From positions 124,001 to 188,000 of the forward strand of contig CAKQTZ010000003.1 of the NCBI GenBank assembly GCA_934277375.1: a stretch of 64,000 nucleotides of DNA. Direction: 5' to 3'. This document shows positions 41,381 to 51,171 of this stretch, piece after piece (positions within the stretch are counted from its first letter, which is position 1; each line of letters begins with the position of its first letter). The position numbers and the translations under genes were made by a program. The notes below the pieces were generated by a model. It worked only from the letters and a program-made list of their open reading frames with translations. It was not told where the DNA came from and did not search any database. Source of the DNA: an uncultured Coprococcus sp. Its GTDB lineage: Bacteria > Bacillota > Clostridia > Lachnospirales > Lachnospiraceae.

Positions 41381-42622
41381 ATGTATGATATTATCATCAT
41401 AGGGGGTGGCCCGGCAGGAATGACCGCAGCTATAAAAGCCAAAGAAGCCTGCATGGATGCGGAGGTTCTGATTATTGACAGAAATAAGAAGATAGGAAAA
41501 AAATTATATGCCACAGGAAATGGCAAATGCAATCTTGCAAATACGGAACTGGATCTTTCAAGTTATCACAGTCAGAATGAATTTTTTCCATATCAGTTTA
41601 TTACAGTGCAGAGCAGCTCTGATGTGGTAGGTTTTATGAATGAACTTGGAGTCCGGTGTTATACAGATAAAGGTTATATATATCCTGCATCGTTGCAGGC
41701 GTCCACTGTTGTGTGGGCTCTTTCGGACAGATTGAAACAGCTTGGTGTAGAGGTTCACACCTCAGAGAATGTTGTCAGAGTGGAGTCATGTGATACTGGA
41801 TATGAAATTTATACAGAGAGCTCGAATTACCGGACACGTGTTTTGATTGCTGCGCCAGGTGGCCCTGCGGCGCCAAAGCTTGGTGGTACGGACGCTATGT
41901 ATGGTATTCTGAAAAATATGGGAGTAAATGTGATAAAACCGCACCCTGCACTGTGCAAACTAAGATGTGCTGAGGATATATCTGAACTTACGGGGGCTCG
42001 TTCCAAAGCAGTGGCAAAACTCATGTGTGAGGCTCAAGAATATGATAGGGAGTCCGGAGAGATACAGTTTGCGGACAGATATCTGTCTGGAATAGCAATA
42101 TTTAATCTCAGCATGCAGTGTATAGATCTCTTGCTTGAAAACAGGAGCCCGGTTATTGAGTTGGAATATGTCCCTCATATTACGGAGACTGAGTTGGAAA
42201 ATTATATTTTTTCTTTTATAGAGCGCAATGCCTTAAGAAGACCTGAAGCAATGCTTAATGGATTGGTACATGAAAAGGTCTCCCGGTATATTCTGGAAAG
42301 ACTTGGTATACATAAGAACACCGTGTCGGACCTGCTTGAAAGAGATATAAAGGATATATGTAATGCGGTCAAACATATGTCGTTTTCCATAAACGGATAT
42401 GGAGGATATGATGACAGTCAGGCGTCGTGTGGCGGGATTGACACCAGAATGCTGAGAGCAGATAATCTTGAAGTGGATGGCCACAGGAATCTGTTCGCTG
42501 TGGGAGAGTGTGTTGATGTGACAGGCAAATGCGGTGGTTTCAACATAACATGGGCTATTATAAGCGGCATGCGGGCTGGTGAAAATGCAGGAAAGAGATT
42601 GAGCGATGATAAGAATAAATAA
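41381..42622 (+). CDS. NAD(P)/FAD-dependent oxidoreductase (HI0933/YhiN/BaiN-like)
   Basis: A 413-residue flavoprotein with an N-terminal FAD-binding GGGPAGMTAAIKA, the family motif GKKLYATGNGKCNLAN (about residues 34-49), and a C-terminal GKCGGFNITWAIISGMRAGE. This family includes BaiN, reported to act on bile-acid intermediates, but most members are uncharacterised, so the substrate is unknown. Its end overlaps the next flavoprotein gene by 17 bases, so the two are coupled. Confidence 0.87.
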   Translation: MYDIIIIGGGPAGMTAAIKAKEACMDAEVLIIDRNKKIGKKLYATGNGKCNLANTELDLSSYHSQNEFFPYQFITVQSSSDVVGFMNELGVRCYTDKGYIYPASLQASTVVWALSDRLKQLGVEVHTSENVVRVESCDTGYEIYTESSNYRTRVLIAAPGGPAAPKLGGTDAMYGILKNMGVNVIKPHPALCKLRCAEDISELTGARSKAVAKLMCEAQEYDRESGEIQFADRYLSGIAIFNLSMQCIDLLLENRSPVIELEYVPHITETELENYIFSFIERNALRRPEAMLNGLVHEKVSRYILERLGIHKNTVSDLLERDIKDICNAVKHMSFSINGYGGYDDSQASCGGIDTRMLRADNLEVDGHRNLFAVGECVDVTGKCGGFNITWAIISGMRAGENAGKRLSDDKNK

Positions 42623-44237
42623 TGTAAAATTGCATCTTGGTTTTACCGATAAAGATGTGAGAGAGATAATAAAGAAAACATTAAAGACTGATAAAATATC
42701 TGGCTACAGATTTTTTAAACTATCCCTTGATGACAGGAGAAGAAATCAGGTTAAATATATAGCTTCCATAGATGTAGAAGTTCCAAAATCAGAGGCTATA
42801 GTAAAGAAACTTAACAATAATAATATTATGTTAACACATGCTGCTGAATATCATTTTCCTGAAGCAGGTGATATTCCTATGCGGTACAGACCTATTGTAA
42901 TTGGAACAGGACCTGCTGGGTTATTTGCTGCGTTATATCTTGCGAGGAATGGATACAAACCTCTCGTTTTTGAGCGTGGTATGGATGTTGACCGTAGAAT
43001 GTCACAGATAAAGGCTTTTTGGAATGGAAAGTCCGGGCTTGACCCAAATTGTAATGTGCAGTTTGGGGAAGGCGGCGCAGGAACTTTTTCGGATGGAAAG
43101 CTTAATTCGGTCATCAAGGATGGTTCAGGAAGAAGGACAGAGGTGATGAAGACATTTGTCAGGTATGGTGCTGATCCATCGGTCATGTATATCAACAAGC
43201 CGCATATAGGTACGGATGTTCTGGCTGACATAGTGAAAAATATCCGTGAGGATATCATTTCCCTAGGTGGTGAAGTCAGATTTGATTCGTTATTTACAGG
43301 GTATGAGAATATTTCAGATTCAGAGATAAATGTATATATCAGAGATATTCAGAGAGGAGAAACATATACTTATAAAACAAATGCACTTGTCCTTGCACTT
43401 GGCCACAGCTCAAGGGATACGGTTGAGATGCTTTACGAAAAAGGTATTCCGATGCAGTCAAAGGCATTTGCCATGGGGCTTAGAATCGAACATAAAAGAT
43501 CTGATATAGACGTTATGAAGTACGGAGATGATCCTTCTTATAAGGAGCTGCTCCCAGCAGCGGACTACAAGATGACTCATCAGGCGTCCAACGGCAGGGC
43601 TGTTTACTCATTCTGCATGTGCCCTGGAGGTTATGTTGTGAACGCTTCATCTGAAATGGGAGAGATGTGTGTGAATGGAATGAGTTACAGTGGCAGGGAT
43701 GGAGTAAATTCCAACAGTGCTATTGTGGTGAATGTGACTCCGGAAGATTTTGGCTCTGATCATCCACTGGCGGGAATGGAGTTCCAGAGAAGATGGGAGA
43801 AAGCGGCGTATGAGACCGGACAGGGGGCTGTTCCAGTGCAGTTGTTTGGTGATTACCGGAGAGATATTCCATCGAAAAAGTTTGGAAAAGTATTCCCCCA
43901 GATAAAGGGACAGTACAGACTTACAAGCCTTAAATGCTGTTTGCCAGAGTATATAAAGGATGCTATAATAGAAGGAGTTGTGTCCTTTGATAAGAGGATG
44001 CCAGGGTACTCATCTGATGATGCTGTTTTGGCAGGTATAGAAGCCCGCACATCATCACCGGTCAGGATGATAAGGGGAGAGGATCTCAGATGTGATAACA
44101 CCTGTATATATCCCTGCGGCGAAGGCGCCGGATACGCTGGTGGTATCACATCTGCTGCAGTCGACGGTATAAAAGTGGCAGAGGCCATAGCATCCAGATT
44201 CAGCAATGAGAATATAACAGACAATACAGATATATAA
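42606..44237 (+). CDS. FAD-dependent dehydrogenase (COG2509-like)
   Basis: A 543-residue flavoprotein. An N-terminal domain of about 90 residues (MIRINNVKLHLGFTDKDVRE) precedes the FAD-binding GTGPAGLFAALYLARNG, then QFGEGGAGTFSDGKLNS and HQASNGRAVYSFCMCPGG. The C-terminal CGEGAGYAGGITSAAVDGIK completes the FAD site. Widespread in Firmicutes and of unknown substrate. It overlaps the upstream oxidoreductase gene. Confidence 0.87.
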   Translation: MIRINNVKLHLGFTDKDVREIIKKTLKTDKISGYRFFKLSLDDRRRNQVKYIASIDVEVPKSEAIVKKLNNNNIMLTHAAEYHFPEAGDIPMRYRPIVIGTGPAGLFAALYLARNGYKPLVFERGMDVDRRMSQIKAFWNGKSGLDPNCNVQFGEGGAGTFSDGKLNSVIKDGSGRRTEVMKTFVRYGADPSVMYINKPHIGTDVLADIVKNIREDIISLGGEVRFDSLFTGYENISDSEINVYIRDIQRGETYTYKTNALVLALGHSSRDTVEMLYEKGIPMQSKAFAMGLRIEHKRSDIDVMKYGDDPSYKELLPAADYKMTHQASNGRAVYSFCMCPGGYVVNASSEMGEMCVNGMSYSGRDGVNSNSAIVVNVTPEDFGSDHPLAGMEFQRRWEKAAYETGQGAVPVQLFGDYRRDIPSKKFGKVFPQIKGQYRLTSLKCCLPEYIKDAIIEGVVSFDKRMPGYSSDDAVLAGIEARTSSPVRMIRGEDLRCDNTCIYPCGEGAGYAGGITSAAVDGIKVAEAIASRFSNENITDNTDI

Positions 44238-44298
44238 TCATATTTATGATATATAAGATTAATATAAAAATGTACAGATTGTACACAGGAGAATATAA

Positions 44299-45159
44299 AT
44301 GGATAGAGAGTATTTGAAAGACAAAAAAAAGATAGTAATAAAGATCGGCTCATCTTCACTTATTCATGAGGAGACTGGTGGGCTTGATTATACGAAGCTT
44401 GAAAAGCTGGTGCGCATCATATGTGATCTGAGAAATCAGGATAAAGATGTTGTTCTTGTATCATCAGGAGCTATAGGTGTCGGAGTACAGGCGCTAGGGC
44501 TTGCCAGAAGACCTAAGACGACCTCACTCAGACAGGCATGCGCTGCAGTCGGACAGGGTCAGCTCATGATGATATATCAGAAGCTTTTTCAGGAGTATCA
44601 CAGCACTGCAGCTCAGGTGCTTCTGACATTTGACGTTATATCGTCAGATGAGAGAAGAAAGAATGCCATCAATACATTCAATGAGCTTCTTCAGCTTGGT
44701 GTCGTACCGATCGTCAATGAGAACGATACGGTTGCTATCGATGAGCTGGATGACAGCGTGGCATTTGGTGACAACGATACATTGTCTGCTATAGTTGCAT
44801 CCATGATCCATGCAGATCTCCTGATACTTCTCACTGATATAGATGGTCTGTACACTGATGATCCACACAATAACCCTGATGCAAAGCTTATACCAGAAGT
44901 GAACTGTATAGATGATCATATATTGGATATGGGAAAGGGGGCAGGCTCCAAGTACGGAACCGGTGGAATGACGACCAAGATTGCAGCCGCCAGGATAGCA
45001 ACCAACTCCAATTCGGATATGGTCATAGTATCCGGAGCGGATATGGAAAATATTGTAAAGGTAATGAACGGAGAAAGCATAGGAACTCTGTTCACGGAAT
45101 ATAAGGATCATGACTTTGACGTTGTCAGATTTATTTTAAATAAGGAGTATCTTATATAG
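44299..45159 (+). CDS. proB: Glutamate 5-kinase without PUA domain
   Basis: The first step of proline synthesis, phosphorylating glutamate. The 286 residues cover only the amino-acid kinase domain: [41 protein letters not shown] and [15 protein letters not shown]. The C-terminal PUA domain (about 100 residues) of the enterobacterial enzyme is missing, a known short form. The start has a CAGGAGA site. proA is not adjacent; a DUF896 gene follows 2 bases later. Confidence 0.93.
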   Translation: MDREYLKDKKKIVIKIGSSSLIHEETGGLDYTKLEKLVRIICDLRNQDKDVVLVSSGAIGVGVQALGLARRPKTTSLRQACAAVGQGQLMMIYQKLFQEYHSTAAQVLLTFDVISSDERRKNAINTFNELLQLGVVPIVNENDTVAIDELDDSVAFGDNDTLSAIVASMIHADLLILLTDIDGLYTDDPHNNPDAKLIPEVNCIDDHILDMGKGAGSKYGTGGMTTKIAAARIATNSNSDMVIVSGADMENIVKVMNGESIGTLFTEYKDHDFDVVRFILNKEYLI

Positions 45160-45161
45160 TT

Positions 45162-45395
45162 ATGAAAGAGACGATAATCGATGCGGCAAAGATCGCACGC
45201 ATAAATGAGTTATATCACAAGTCCAAGGCTGAGGGGCTTACAGAAGTTGAGAAGGCGGAGCAGTATGAGCTGAGACAGGAGTATATATTTGCGGTTAGAA
45301 ACAATCTCAGAAGTACGCTCAACAATATAGATATCAAGGAGAGGGATGGATCGATAACCAGACTTCAGGATCTTGATCCCACAAGAAAGGCGTAG
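45162..45395 (+). CDS. DUF896 (YnzC-like) protein
   Basis: A 77-residue cytoplasmic protein of the DUF896 family: [29 protein letters not shown], shown here by its [13 protein letters not shown] and LTEVEKAEQ parts, then [15 protein letters not shown]. Short helical-bundle members such as YnzC have no settled function. It sits two bases after proB. Confidence 0.9.
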   Translation: MKETIIDAAKIARINELYHKSKAEGLTEVEKAEQYELRQEYIFAVRNNLRSTLNNIDIKERDGSITRLQDLDPTRKA

Positions 45396-45408
45396 GCACG
45401 GCTGTATT

Positions 45409-45981
45409 ATGAATAGCGAAGGCAGTGTAAAATCCGGCTGTAAAGCCGATATAAGAAAAAGAATAAAAGCGGCTAGAAATGCAATGGACAGGGCTGATTG
45501 TGCGCAGAGATCCGAGCTTATATGCAGACGTCTGTCTGCGCTTCCAGAATATGTGAGCGCCCACAACATCTGTGCATATATCTCAAAAGGTAACGAAGTG
45601 GATACAAAGCTTATAGTTGATAAGGCTTGGACAGACGGAAAGCATGTATATGTTCCGAAGGTTTATGGACAAAACATGGAGTTTATTGAGATAACAGACT
45701 ATGGAGAACTTAGCCTTGGAAACTTTGGAATACTCGAACCTGATTCCGATGATTTTGAGGAGATCAAAGATGGGATCATGATCATGCCTGGTGTGGCGTT
45801 CGATCGAGCACGGAACCGCATAGGATTTGGTGGCGGATATTATGACAGATTTCTGGAAAAGCATACCGGATTTGTAACGGTGGCGCTGGCATATGAATTA
45901 CAGATAGTCGACGCAATAGACAGTGAACCTACAGATATCAGACCACATATCATAATAACAGAATCGGAAGTTATATCATAG
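45409..45981 (+). CDS. 5-formyltetrahydrofolate cyclo-ligase
   Basis: Converts 5-formyl-THF to 5,10-methenyl-THF with ATP, returning this storage form of folate to use. Roughly 190 residues, with KADIRKRIKAARNAMD at the start, the nucleotide-binding region IMPGVAFDRARNRIGFGGGYYDRFL and PTDIRPHIIITE at the end. The ATG at 45409 is chosen because an earlier in-frame TTG would overlap the DUF896 gene. It lies in a run with proB and the patatin-like gene. Confidence 0.92.
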   Translation: MNSEGSVKSGCKADIRKRIKAARNAMDRADCAQRSELICRRLSALPEYVSAHNICAYISKGNEVDTKLIVDKAWTDGKHVYVPKVYGQNMEFIEITDYGELSLGNFGILEPDSDDFEEIKDGIMIMPGVAFDRARNRIGFGGGYYDRFLEKHTGFVTVALAYELQIVDAIDSEPTDIRPHIIITESEVIS

Positions 45982-45991
45982 TGGAGGGTCG

Positions 45992-47023
45992 ATGAACAGA
46001 GACGAGATAGCAGCAAAGATAGCTGAACTGGAAAAGAAGATACAGATGAATAAGCTGCAAAAAAATGGTGCATACAGCACCAGAAGTGATGTGGGATTGG
46101 CAGAGCATGGAGCGAAGACTGACAGCTATGCACTGAGCCTTGGAGGTGGCGGCGGCAAAGGAGCGTACCAGCTTGGAGTGTACAGAGCGCTTTCAGAGTA
46201 TGGTCTCATGGATAAGGTGACGGCCATATCTGGCACTTCCATAGGTGCGATAAATGCAGTACTCTTTGCCTGCAACGACCCGGATAGGAGTGAAGAGGCA
46301 TGGAAGAGGATACATTTTGAAACGGTGTTTGATGTTGATCCCGATCTGATGTTCAATGACAAAACGGGATTCATGTCACGCAGGGAGATGATAGGGCTCA
46401 TGGACAGCTATGTGGATTATAATAAGCTGACGAAAGCTGATATTATAGTGTATGCAACCATAGCTAAGTGTGCGCAGGAGGGCGAAAGACAGGCTGAGTA
46501 TATCAGTCTTGCAGGAATGGATGCGGATGAGATCAGGACAGTTGTAATGGCATCATCCACCCTTCCTATGCTCTATGAGTCTGTGACTTATAACGGAAGT
46601 GAATATTGTGACGGCGGTCTCGCTGACAATGTTCCGGTAAAGCCGCTGTATGATATGGGATATAGGAATATCATCGTGTGCGGTCTTAATCCGGACTCAA
46701 AGAAAGACATATCTGCATATCCAGACGCGGATATCATAGAGATATACCCAAGTGTAAGTCTGGGAGATCTTATAGATGGAACGCTGAATTTTTCTGCAAA
46801 CTCGGTAAAATTCAGAAGTCTGCTAGGTTATAAGGATGCCATGAGGGCACTTAAGGTTCATTTTGAGAATGATCCTGATTATATCGCAGCGCTGGATCAA
46901 TACAGGGATATTGATCTTGCGGATATACAGACTCAGATGAGGATGGAGGCTGCGGATTCCAGCGTGAAAAATACTATGGACAATATAGGCAGGATACTCG
47001 GCAAGCTGGGCATAGATGAATAA
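45992..47023 (+). CDS. Patatin-like phospholipase
   Basis: A 343-residue predicted lipid acyl hydrolase. An N-terminal helix of about 45 residues precedes the patatin core: the oxyanion loop LGGGGGKGAYQLG, nucleophile Ser in GTSIG (about residue 84) and the catalytic Asp in DGGLADNVP (about 206). It has no signal peptide, so it is probably cytoplasmic or membrane-associated. It has a GGAGGG site. The substrate is unknown. Confidence 0.9.
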   Translation: MNRDEIAAKIAELEKKIQMNKLQKNGAYSTRSDVGLAEHGAKTDSYALSLGGGGGKGAYQLGVYRALSEYGLMDKVTAISGTSIGAINAVLFACNDPDRSEEAWKRIHFETVFDVDPDLMFNDKTGFMSRREMIGLMDSYVDYNKLTKADIIVYATIAKCAQEGERQAEYISLAGMDADEIRTVVMASSTLPMLYESVTYNGSEYCDGGLADNVPVKPLYDMGYRNIIVCGLNPDSKKDISAYPDADIIEIYPSVSLGDLIDGTLNFSANSVKFRSLLGYKDAMRALKVHFENDPDYIAALDQYRDIDLADIQTQMRMEAADSSVKNTMDNIGRILGKLGIDE

Positions 47024-47076
47024 CTCCAGAAGGATTTACGCAGCTTTAAAGAAATAGATAAGGATACATAGAGATT

Positions 47077-48528
47077 ATGAATGATTTTGAAAACATTATT
47101 GACAGCATGGATCTGGGGCTTCCAGCTCCGCTTGAGGAGCCGGAAAGACAGTACTATTATATAAAAAAGGGCAGGGAGTATGTCACAGCAAGAAGTAAAT
47201 CTCTTGGACGTGACCTTACCTGTTCCATACAGACATTTGGCTGTCAGATGAATGTAAGGGATTCCGAGAAACTTGCCGGAATACTGGAGCAGATGGGATA
47301 TGTTAGAACTGAGTCCGAACATGCGGATTTTATCATATATAATACATGTACGGTGAGAGAGAATGCCAACAGAAAGGTGTATGGACATCTGGGGCTAATG
47401 AAGCACCTAAAGGAAAAGAATCCTGAGATGAAGATAGCCCTGTGCGGATGCATGATGCAGGAGCAGCATGTGGTGACTACCATAGGCAAGAGCTATAGGT
47501 TTGTCGATATGGTCTTTGGAACACACAACGTATACAAGCTTGCGGAGATATTTGTAAACAGGATAGAATCCGGAAGCATGGTCATAGATATATGGAAAGA
47601 TGCCAGGGAGGTTGTGGAGGATCTGCCTGCCGTGAGGGAATTTCCATTCAAATCAGGTGTGAATATCATGTTTGGATGCAACAACTTCTGTACCTACTGC
47701 ATAGTTCCATATGTAAGAGGCAGAGAGCGAAGCAGAACCCCGGAAGATATCATAGCTGAGTGCGAGAGACTTGCTGACGACGGAGTGGTTGAGATCATGC
47801 TCCTCGGGCAGAATGTCAATTCATATGGTAAGAATCTTGAGCATCCGATCACATTCGCGGAACTGCTGAGGCGCGTGTGTGCAATAGAAAAGATTCAGAG
47901 AGTCAGATTCATGACCTCACATCCAAAGGATCTTTCAGATGAACTGATAGATGTCATCGCGGAAAATCCAAAAATCTGCAGACATCTTCATCTGCCGGTG
48001 CAGTCCGGCTCGACCAAGATACTCAATGCCATGAACAGAAGATATACAAAGGAGTCATATCTTGCATTGGTTGAACGTATAAGGGCGAAGATTCCGGAGA
48101 TATCGCTTACTACTGATATAATCGTGGGATTTCCTGGGGAGACCGAGGAGGATTTTCTTGAGACCATGGAAGTGGTTGAGAAGGTGCAGTATGATACTGC
48201 ATTTACATTTATATATTCAAAGAGAACAGGTACCCCTGCCGCAGGCATGGAAAACGGCTCTACAAAGGAAGAGATACAGGATAGATACAACAGGCTTTTA
48301 AGGCGTGTGCAGGAGATAAGTGATGTGAAGACCCTTGCGATAAAGGGGCAGACACAGCCGGTTCTGGTTGAGGGCTATGACGAGAAAGGCGATGGTCTTC
48401 TGACCGGAAGGCTCTCCAACAACATACTTGTCCATTTCCCTGGGTGTGCGGAGATGGTTGGTAGGATCATGAATGTAAAGCTTGTTGAATGCAAGGGTTT
48501 TTATTACATGGGTGAATTAGCAGAATAG
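47077..48528 (+). CDS. miaB: tRNA-2-methylthio-N6-dimethylallyladenosine synthase MiaB
   Basis: A radical-SAM enzyme adding the methylthio group at A37 of tRNAs reading UNN codons. The 483 residues comprise the N-terminal cluster-binding domain (FGCQMN, NTCTVRENA, LCGCM), the radical SAM CNNFCTYCIVPYVRG (about residues 198-212) and a C-terminal TRAM domain. miaA, making its substrate, is at 53395, with mutS and mutL between: a frequent clostridial order. Confidence 0.95.
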   Translation: MNDFENIIDSMDLGLPAPLEEPERQYYYIKKGREYVTARSKSLGRDLTCSIQTFGCQMNVRDSEKLAGILEQMGYVRTESEHADFIIYNTCTVRENANRKVYGHLGLMKHLKEKNPEMKIALCGCMMQEQHVVTTIGKSYRFVDMVFGTHNVYKLAEIFVNRIESGSMVIDIWKDAREVVEDLPAVREFPFKSGVNIMFGCNNFCTYCIVPYVRGRERSRTPEDIIAECERLADDGVVEIMLLGQNVNSYGKNLEHPITFAELLRRVCAIEKIQRVRFMTSHPKDLSDELIDVIAENPKICRHLHLPVQSGSTKILNAMNRRYTKESYLALVERIRAKIPEISLTTDIIVGFPGETEEDFLETMEVVEKVQYDTAFTFIYSKRTGTPAAGMENGSTKEEIQDRYNRLLRRVQEISDVKTLAIKGQTQPVLVEGYDEKGDGLLTGRLSNNILVHFPGCAEMVGRIMNVKLVECKGFYYMGELAE

Positions 48529-48539
48529 GAGTAGTTGAA

Positions 48540-51155
48540 GTGGCAGCATTAACACCAATGATGGCTCAGTATATGGAAGTTAAGAATCAATATAAGGACT
48601 GTATTCTCTTCTACAGACTGGGAGATTTCTACGAGATGTTCTTCGATGATGCCCTGACGGCATCCAGAGAACTTGAGATAACACTGACCGGCAGGGACTG
48701 TGGTCAGGAGGAGCGCGCACCGATGTGCGGTGTTCCGTATCATGCTTGTGACATATACCTGAACAAGCTGATAGAGAAGGGCTACAAGGTAGCCATATGT
48801 GAGCAGATGGAGGATCCGAAGCTTGCAAAGGGTATAGTAAAGAGAGAAGTTATACGTATAGTTACGCCTGGTACAAATATGTCCCAGGCTATTCTTGATG
48901 AGACGAGGAACAACTATCTCATGTGTATATTTGGCTGCAATGAGGAGTATGGCGTGGCGGTGTGTGATATCACGACCGGAGAGTTCAGATCCTGTCATAT
49001 CTCTTCAACATCCAAGCTGTACGATGAGATCAACAAATATTCACCGACAGAGATCATAGGAAATGGCACATTCCTGTCATGCGATCTGAACTTTGATTAC
49101 ATGAAGGAGAAGATGAAGATAACGATATCTGAGGCTCCATCTCATTACTTCAATGATGACACATGTGAGGATTTCATCAAGAGACAGTTTAAGGTCGGCT
49201 CTATAGATGGCCTCGGCATAGATGAGCAGGAGGATATGCTGCTGTCAGCGGGAGCACTTCTCCAGTATCTCCACGAGACACAGAAGAACTCTCTGGATCA
49301 TATCAACAGGATAGATATATATTCCATAGAGGACTTCATGATCATAGACAGTTCATCCAGAAGAAATCTGGAGCTCACAGAAACCCTCAGGGACAAGCAG
49401 AAGAGAGGCTCGCTTCTCTGGGTGCTGGACAAAACCAAGACGGCCATGGGAGCCAGAATGCTCAGAAATATGATAGAGCAGCCTCTTATCCACAAAGATG
49501 ATATAGAAGCCAGACTTGATGCTATAACAGAGCTCAACGATTCTGTTATAACAAGGGATGAACTTCGAGAGTACATGAATACCATATATGATCTCGAGAG
49601 ACTTATGACGAGAATATCGTTAAGAACAGCGAATCCGAGAGATCTTTTGGCTTTTAAGACATCCATACAGCTACTGCCGTTTATAATACAGCTTCTCGGT
49701 GAATTCCATTCGGATGAGCTCACGGAGATCAGAGATGGAATAGATGATCTGCAGGATCTCTATGACCTTCTTGACCGTGCCATAGTTGATGAGCCGCCAA
49801 TACTTATCAGGGAGGGCGGAATATTCAAGGATGGCTATCTTGAAGACATAGATACTCTGAAGAACGCCACAACTGATGGCAAGAACTGGATAGCAGAACT
49901 AGAGGCAAGAGAGAAAGAAAAGACAGGCATCAAGAATCTCAAGATAAAGTTCAACAAGGTGTTCGGATATTATTTTGATGTCACTAATTCATACAAGAAC
50001 CTGGTGCCTGATTATTTCATCAGAAAGCAGACACTTGCCAATTCTGAGAGATATACAACAGAGGAGCTTGACAGACTTGCAGGAGTTATCCTTGGATCAT
50101 CTGATAAGCTTGTAGCTCTGGAGTACAACACATATGTAGAACTTCGTGATACACTTGCTGCGGAGCTCACAAGGGTGCAGAGAACAGCTCACAGCATAGC
50201 CATGCTTGACGCGCTGTGTTCACTATCATATGTGGCTGTTGCAAATGGATATGTAAGACCAGAGATCAATACAGATGGAGTTATTGACATAAAGGATGGA
50301 CGACATCCGGTTGTTGAGAAGATGCTGAACAACGATATGTTTATAACAAACGATACTTATCTGAACAACCATGAGAGCAGGATATCGATCATAACCGGTC
50401 CTAACATGGCTGGTAAATCCACATACATGAGACAGACTGCACTCATAGTTCTTATGGCCCAGGTTGGAAGCTTTGTTCCTGCGTCATCTGCGGATATAGG
50501 CATCTGCGACAGGATATTTACAAGAGTAGGAGCCTCTGATGATCTTGCATCTGGACAATCCACATTCATGGTGGAGATGAGTGAGGTCGCAAATATCCTC
50601 AGAAATGCAACGAAGAACAGTCTTCTCATTCTTGATGAGATAGGGCGGGGAACTAGCACCTATGATGGCCTGGCTATTGCATGGGCGGTCGTGGAGTATA
50701 TAAGCAACAGTGAGCTGCTCGGTGCAAAGACGCTGTTTGCCACACACTACCATGAGCTCACGGAGCTTGAGGGTAAGCTGTCGGCGGTCAACAACTACTG
50801 TATAGCGGTTAAGGAGGATGGAGACGACATAGTGTTCCTCAGAAAGATCGTCAAGGGCGGTGCCGACAGAAGCTATGGTATACAGGTTGCAAAGCTTGCC
50901 GGTGTGCCTGATGTAGTTATAGCGAGAGCAAATGAGATATGTAATCAGCTTATAGACAAGGACATAACAACCAAGCTGAAGGAGATAAAGGTTACAAATG
51001 ATTTTAAGCCGAAGAAAGATGATACCCAGATGTCAATGTTCGGCTCACTGGCCGAATCACAGGTGATCGAGGACATAAAGTGTGTTGATCTGTCCAATAT
51101 GACACCTATGAAGGCATTGCTTTATTTAAATGAATTGCAGGAGCGACTTAAATAA
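48540..51155 (+). CDS. mutS: DNA mismatch repair protein MutS
   Basis: Recognises mismatched bases and starts repair with MutL. Full-length at 871 residues: the mismatch-binding domain (YKDCILFYRLGDFYEMF with the conserved Phe/Glu pair), connector, lever and clamp, then the ATPase with Walker A ITGPNMAGKSTYMRQ, and LLILDEIGRGTSTYDGLAIAW. The start is GTG with TAGGAG upstream. mutL follows 13 bases later. Confidence 0.97.
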   Translation: MAALTPMMAQYMEVKNQYKDCILFYRLGDFYEMFFDDALTASRELEITLTGRDCGQEERAPMCGVPYHACDIYLNKLIEKGYKVAICEQMEDPKLAKGIVKREVIRIVTPGTNMSQAILDETRNNYLMCIFGCNEEYGVAVCDITTGEFRSCHISSTSKLYDEINKYSPTEIIGNGTFLSCDLNFDYMKEKMKITISEAPSHYFNDDTCEDFIKRQFKVGSIDGLGIDEQEDMLLSAGALLQYLHETQKNSLDHINRIDIYSIEDFMIIDSSSRRNLELTETLRDKQKRGSLLWVLDKTKTAMGARMLRNMIEQPLIHKDDIEARLDAITELNDSVITRDELREYMNTIYDLERLMTRISLRTANPRDLLAFKTSIQLLPFIIQLLGEFHSDELTEIRDGIDDLQDLYDLLDRAIVDEPPILIREGGIFKDGYLEDIDTLKNATTDGKNWIAELEAREKEKTGIKNLKIKFNKVFGYYFDVTNSYKNLVPDYFIRKQTLANSERYTTEELDRLAGVILGSSDKLVALEYNTYVELRDTLAAELTRVQRTAHSIAMLDALCSLSYVAVANGYVRPEINTDGVIDIKDGRHPVVEKMLNNDMFITNDTYLNNHESRISIITGPNMAGKSTYMRQTALIVLMAQVGSFVPASSADIGICDRIFTRVGASDDLASGQSTFMVEMSEVANILRNATKNSLLILDEIGRGTSTYDGLAIAWAVVEYISNSELLGAKTLFATHYHELTELEGKLSAVNNYCIAVKEDGDDIVFLRKIVKGGADRSYGIQVAKLAGVPDVVIARANEICNQLIDKDITTKLKEIKVTNDFKPKKDDTQMSMFGSLAESQVIEDIKCVDLSNMTPMKALLYLNELQERLK

Positions 51156-51171
51156 TAAGGAGCGATAAGTG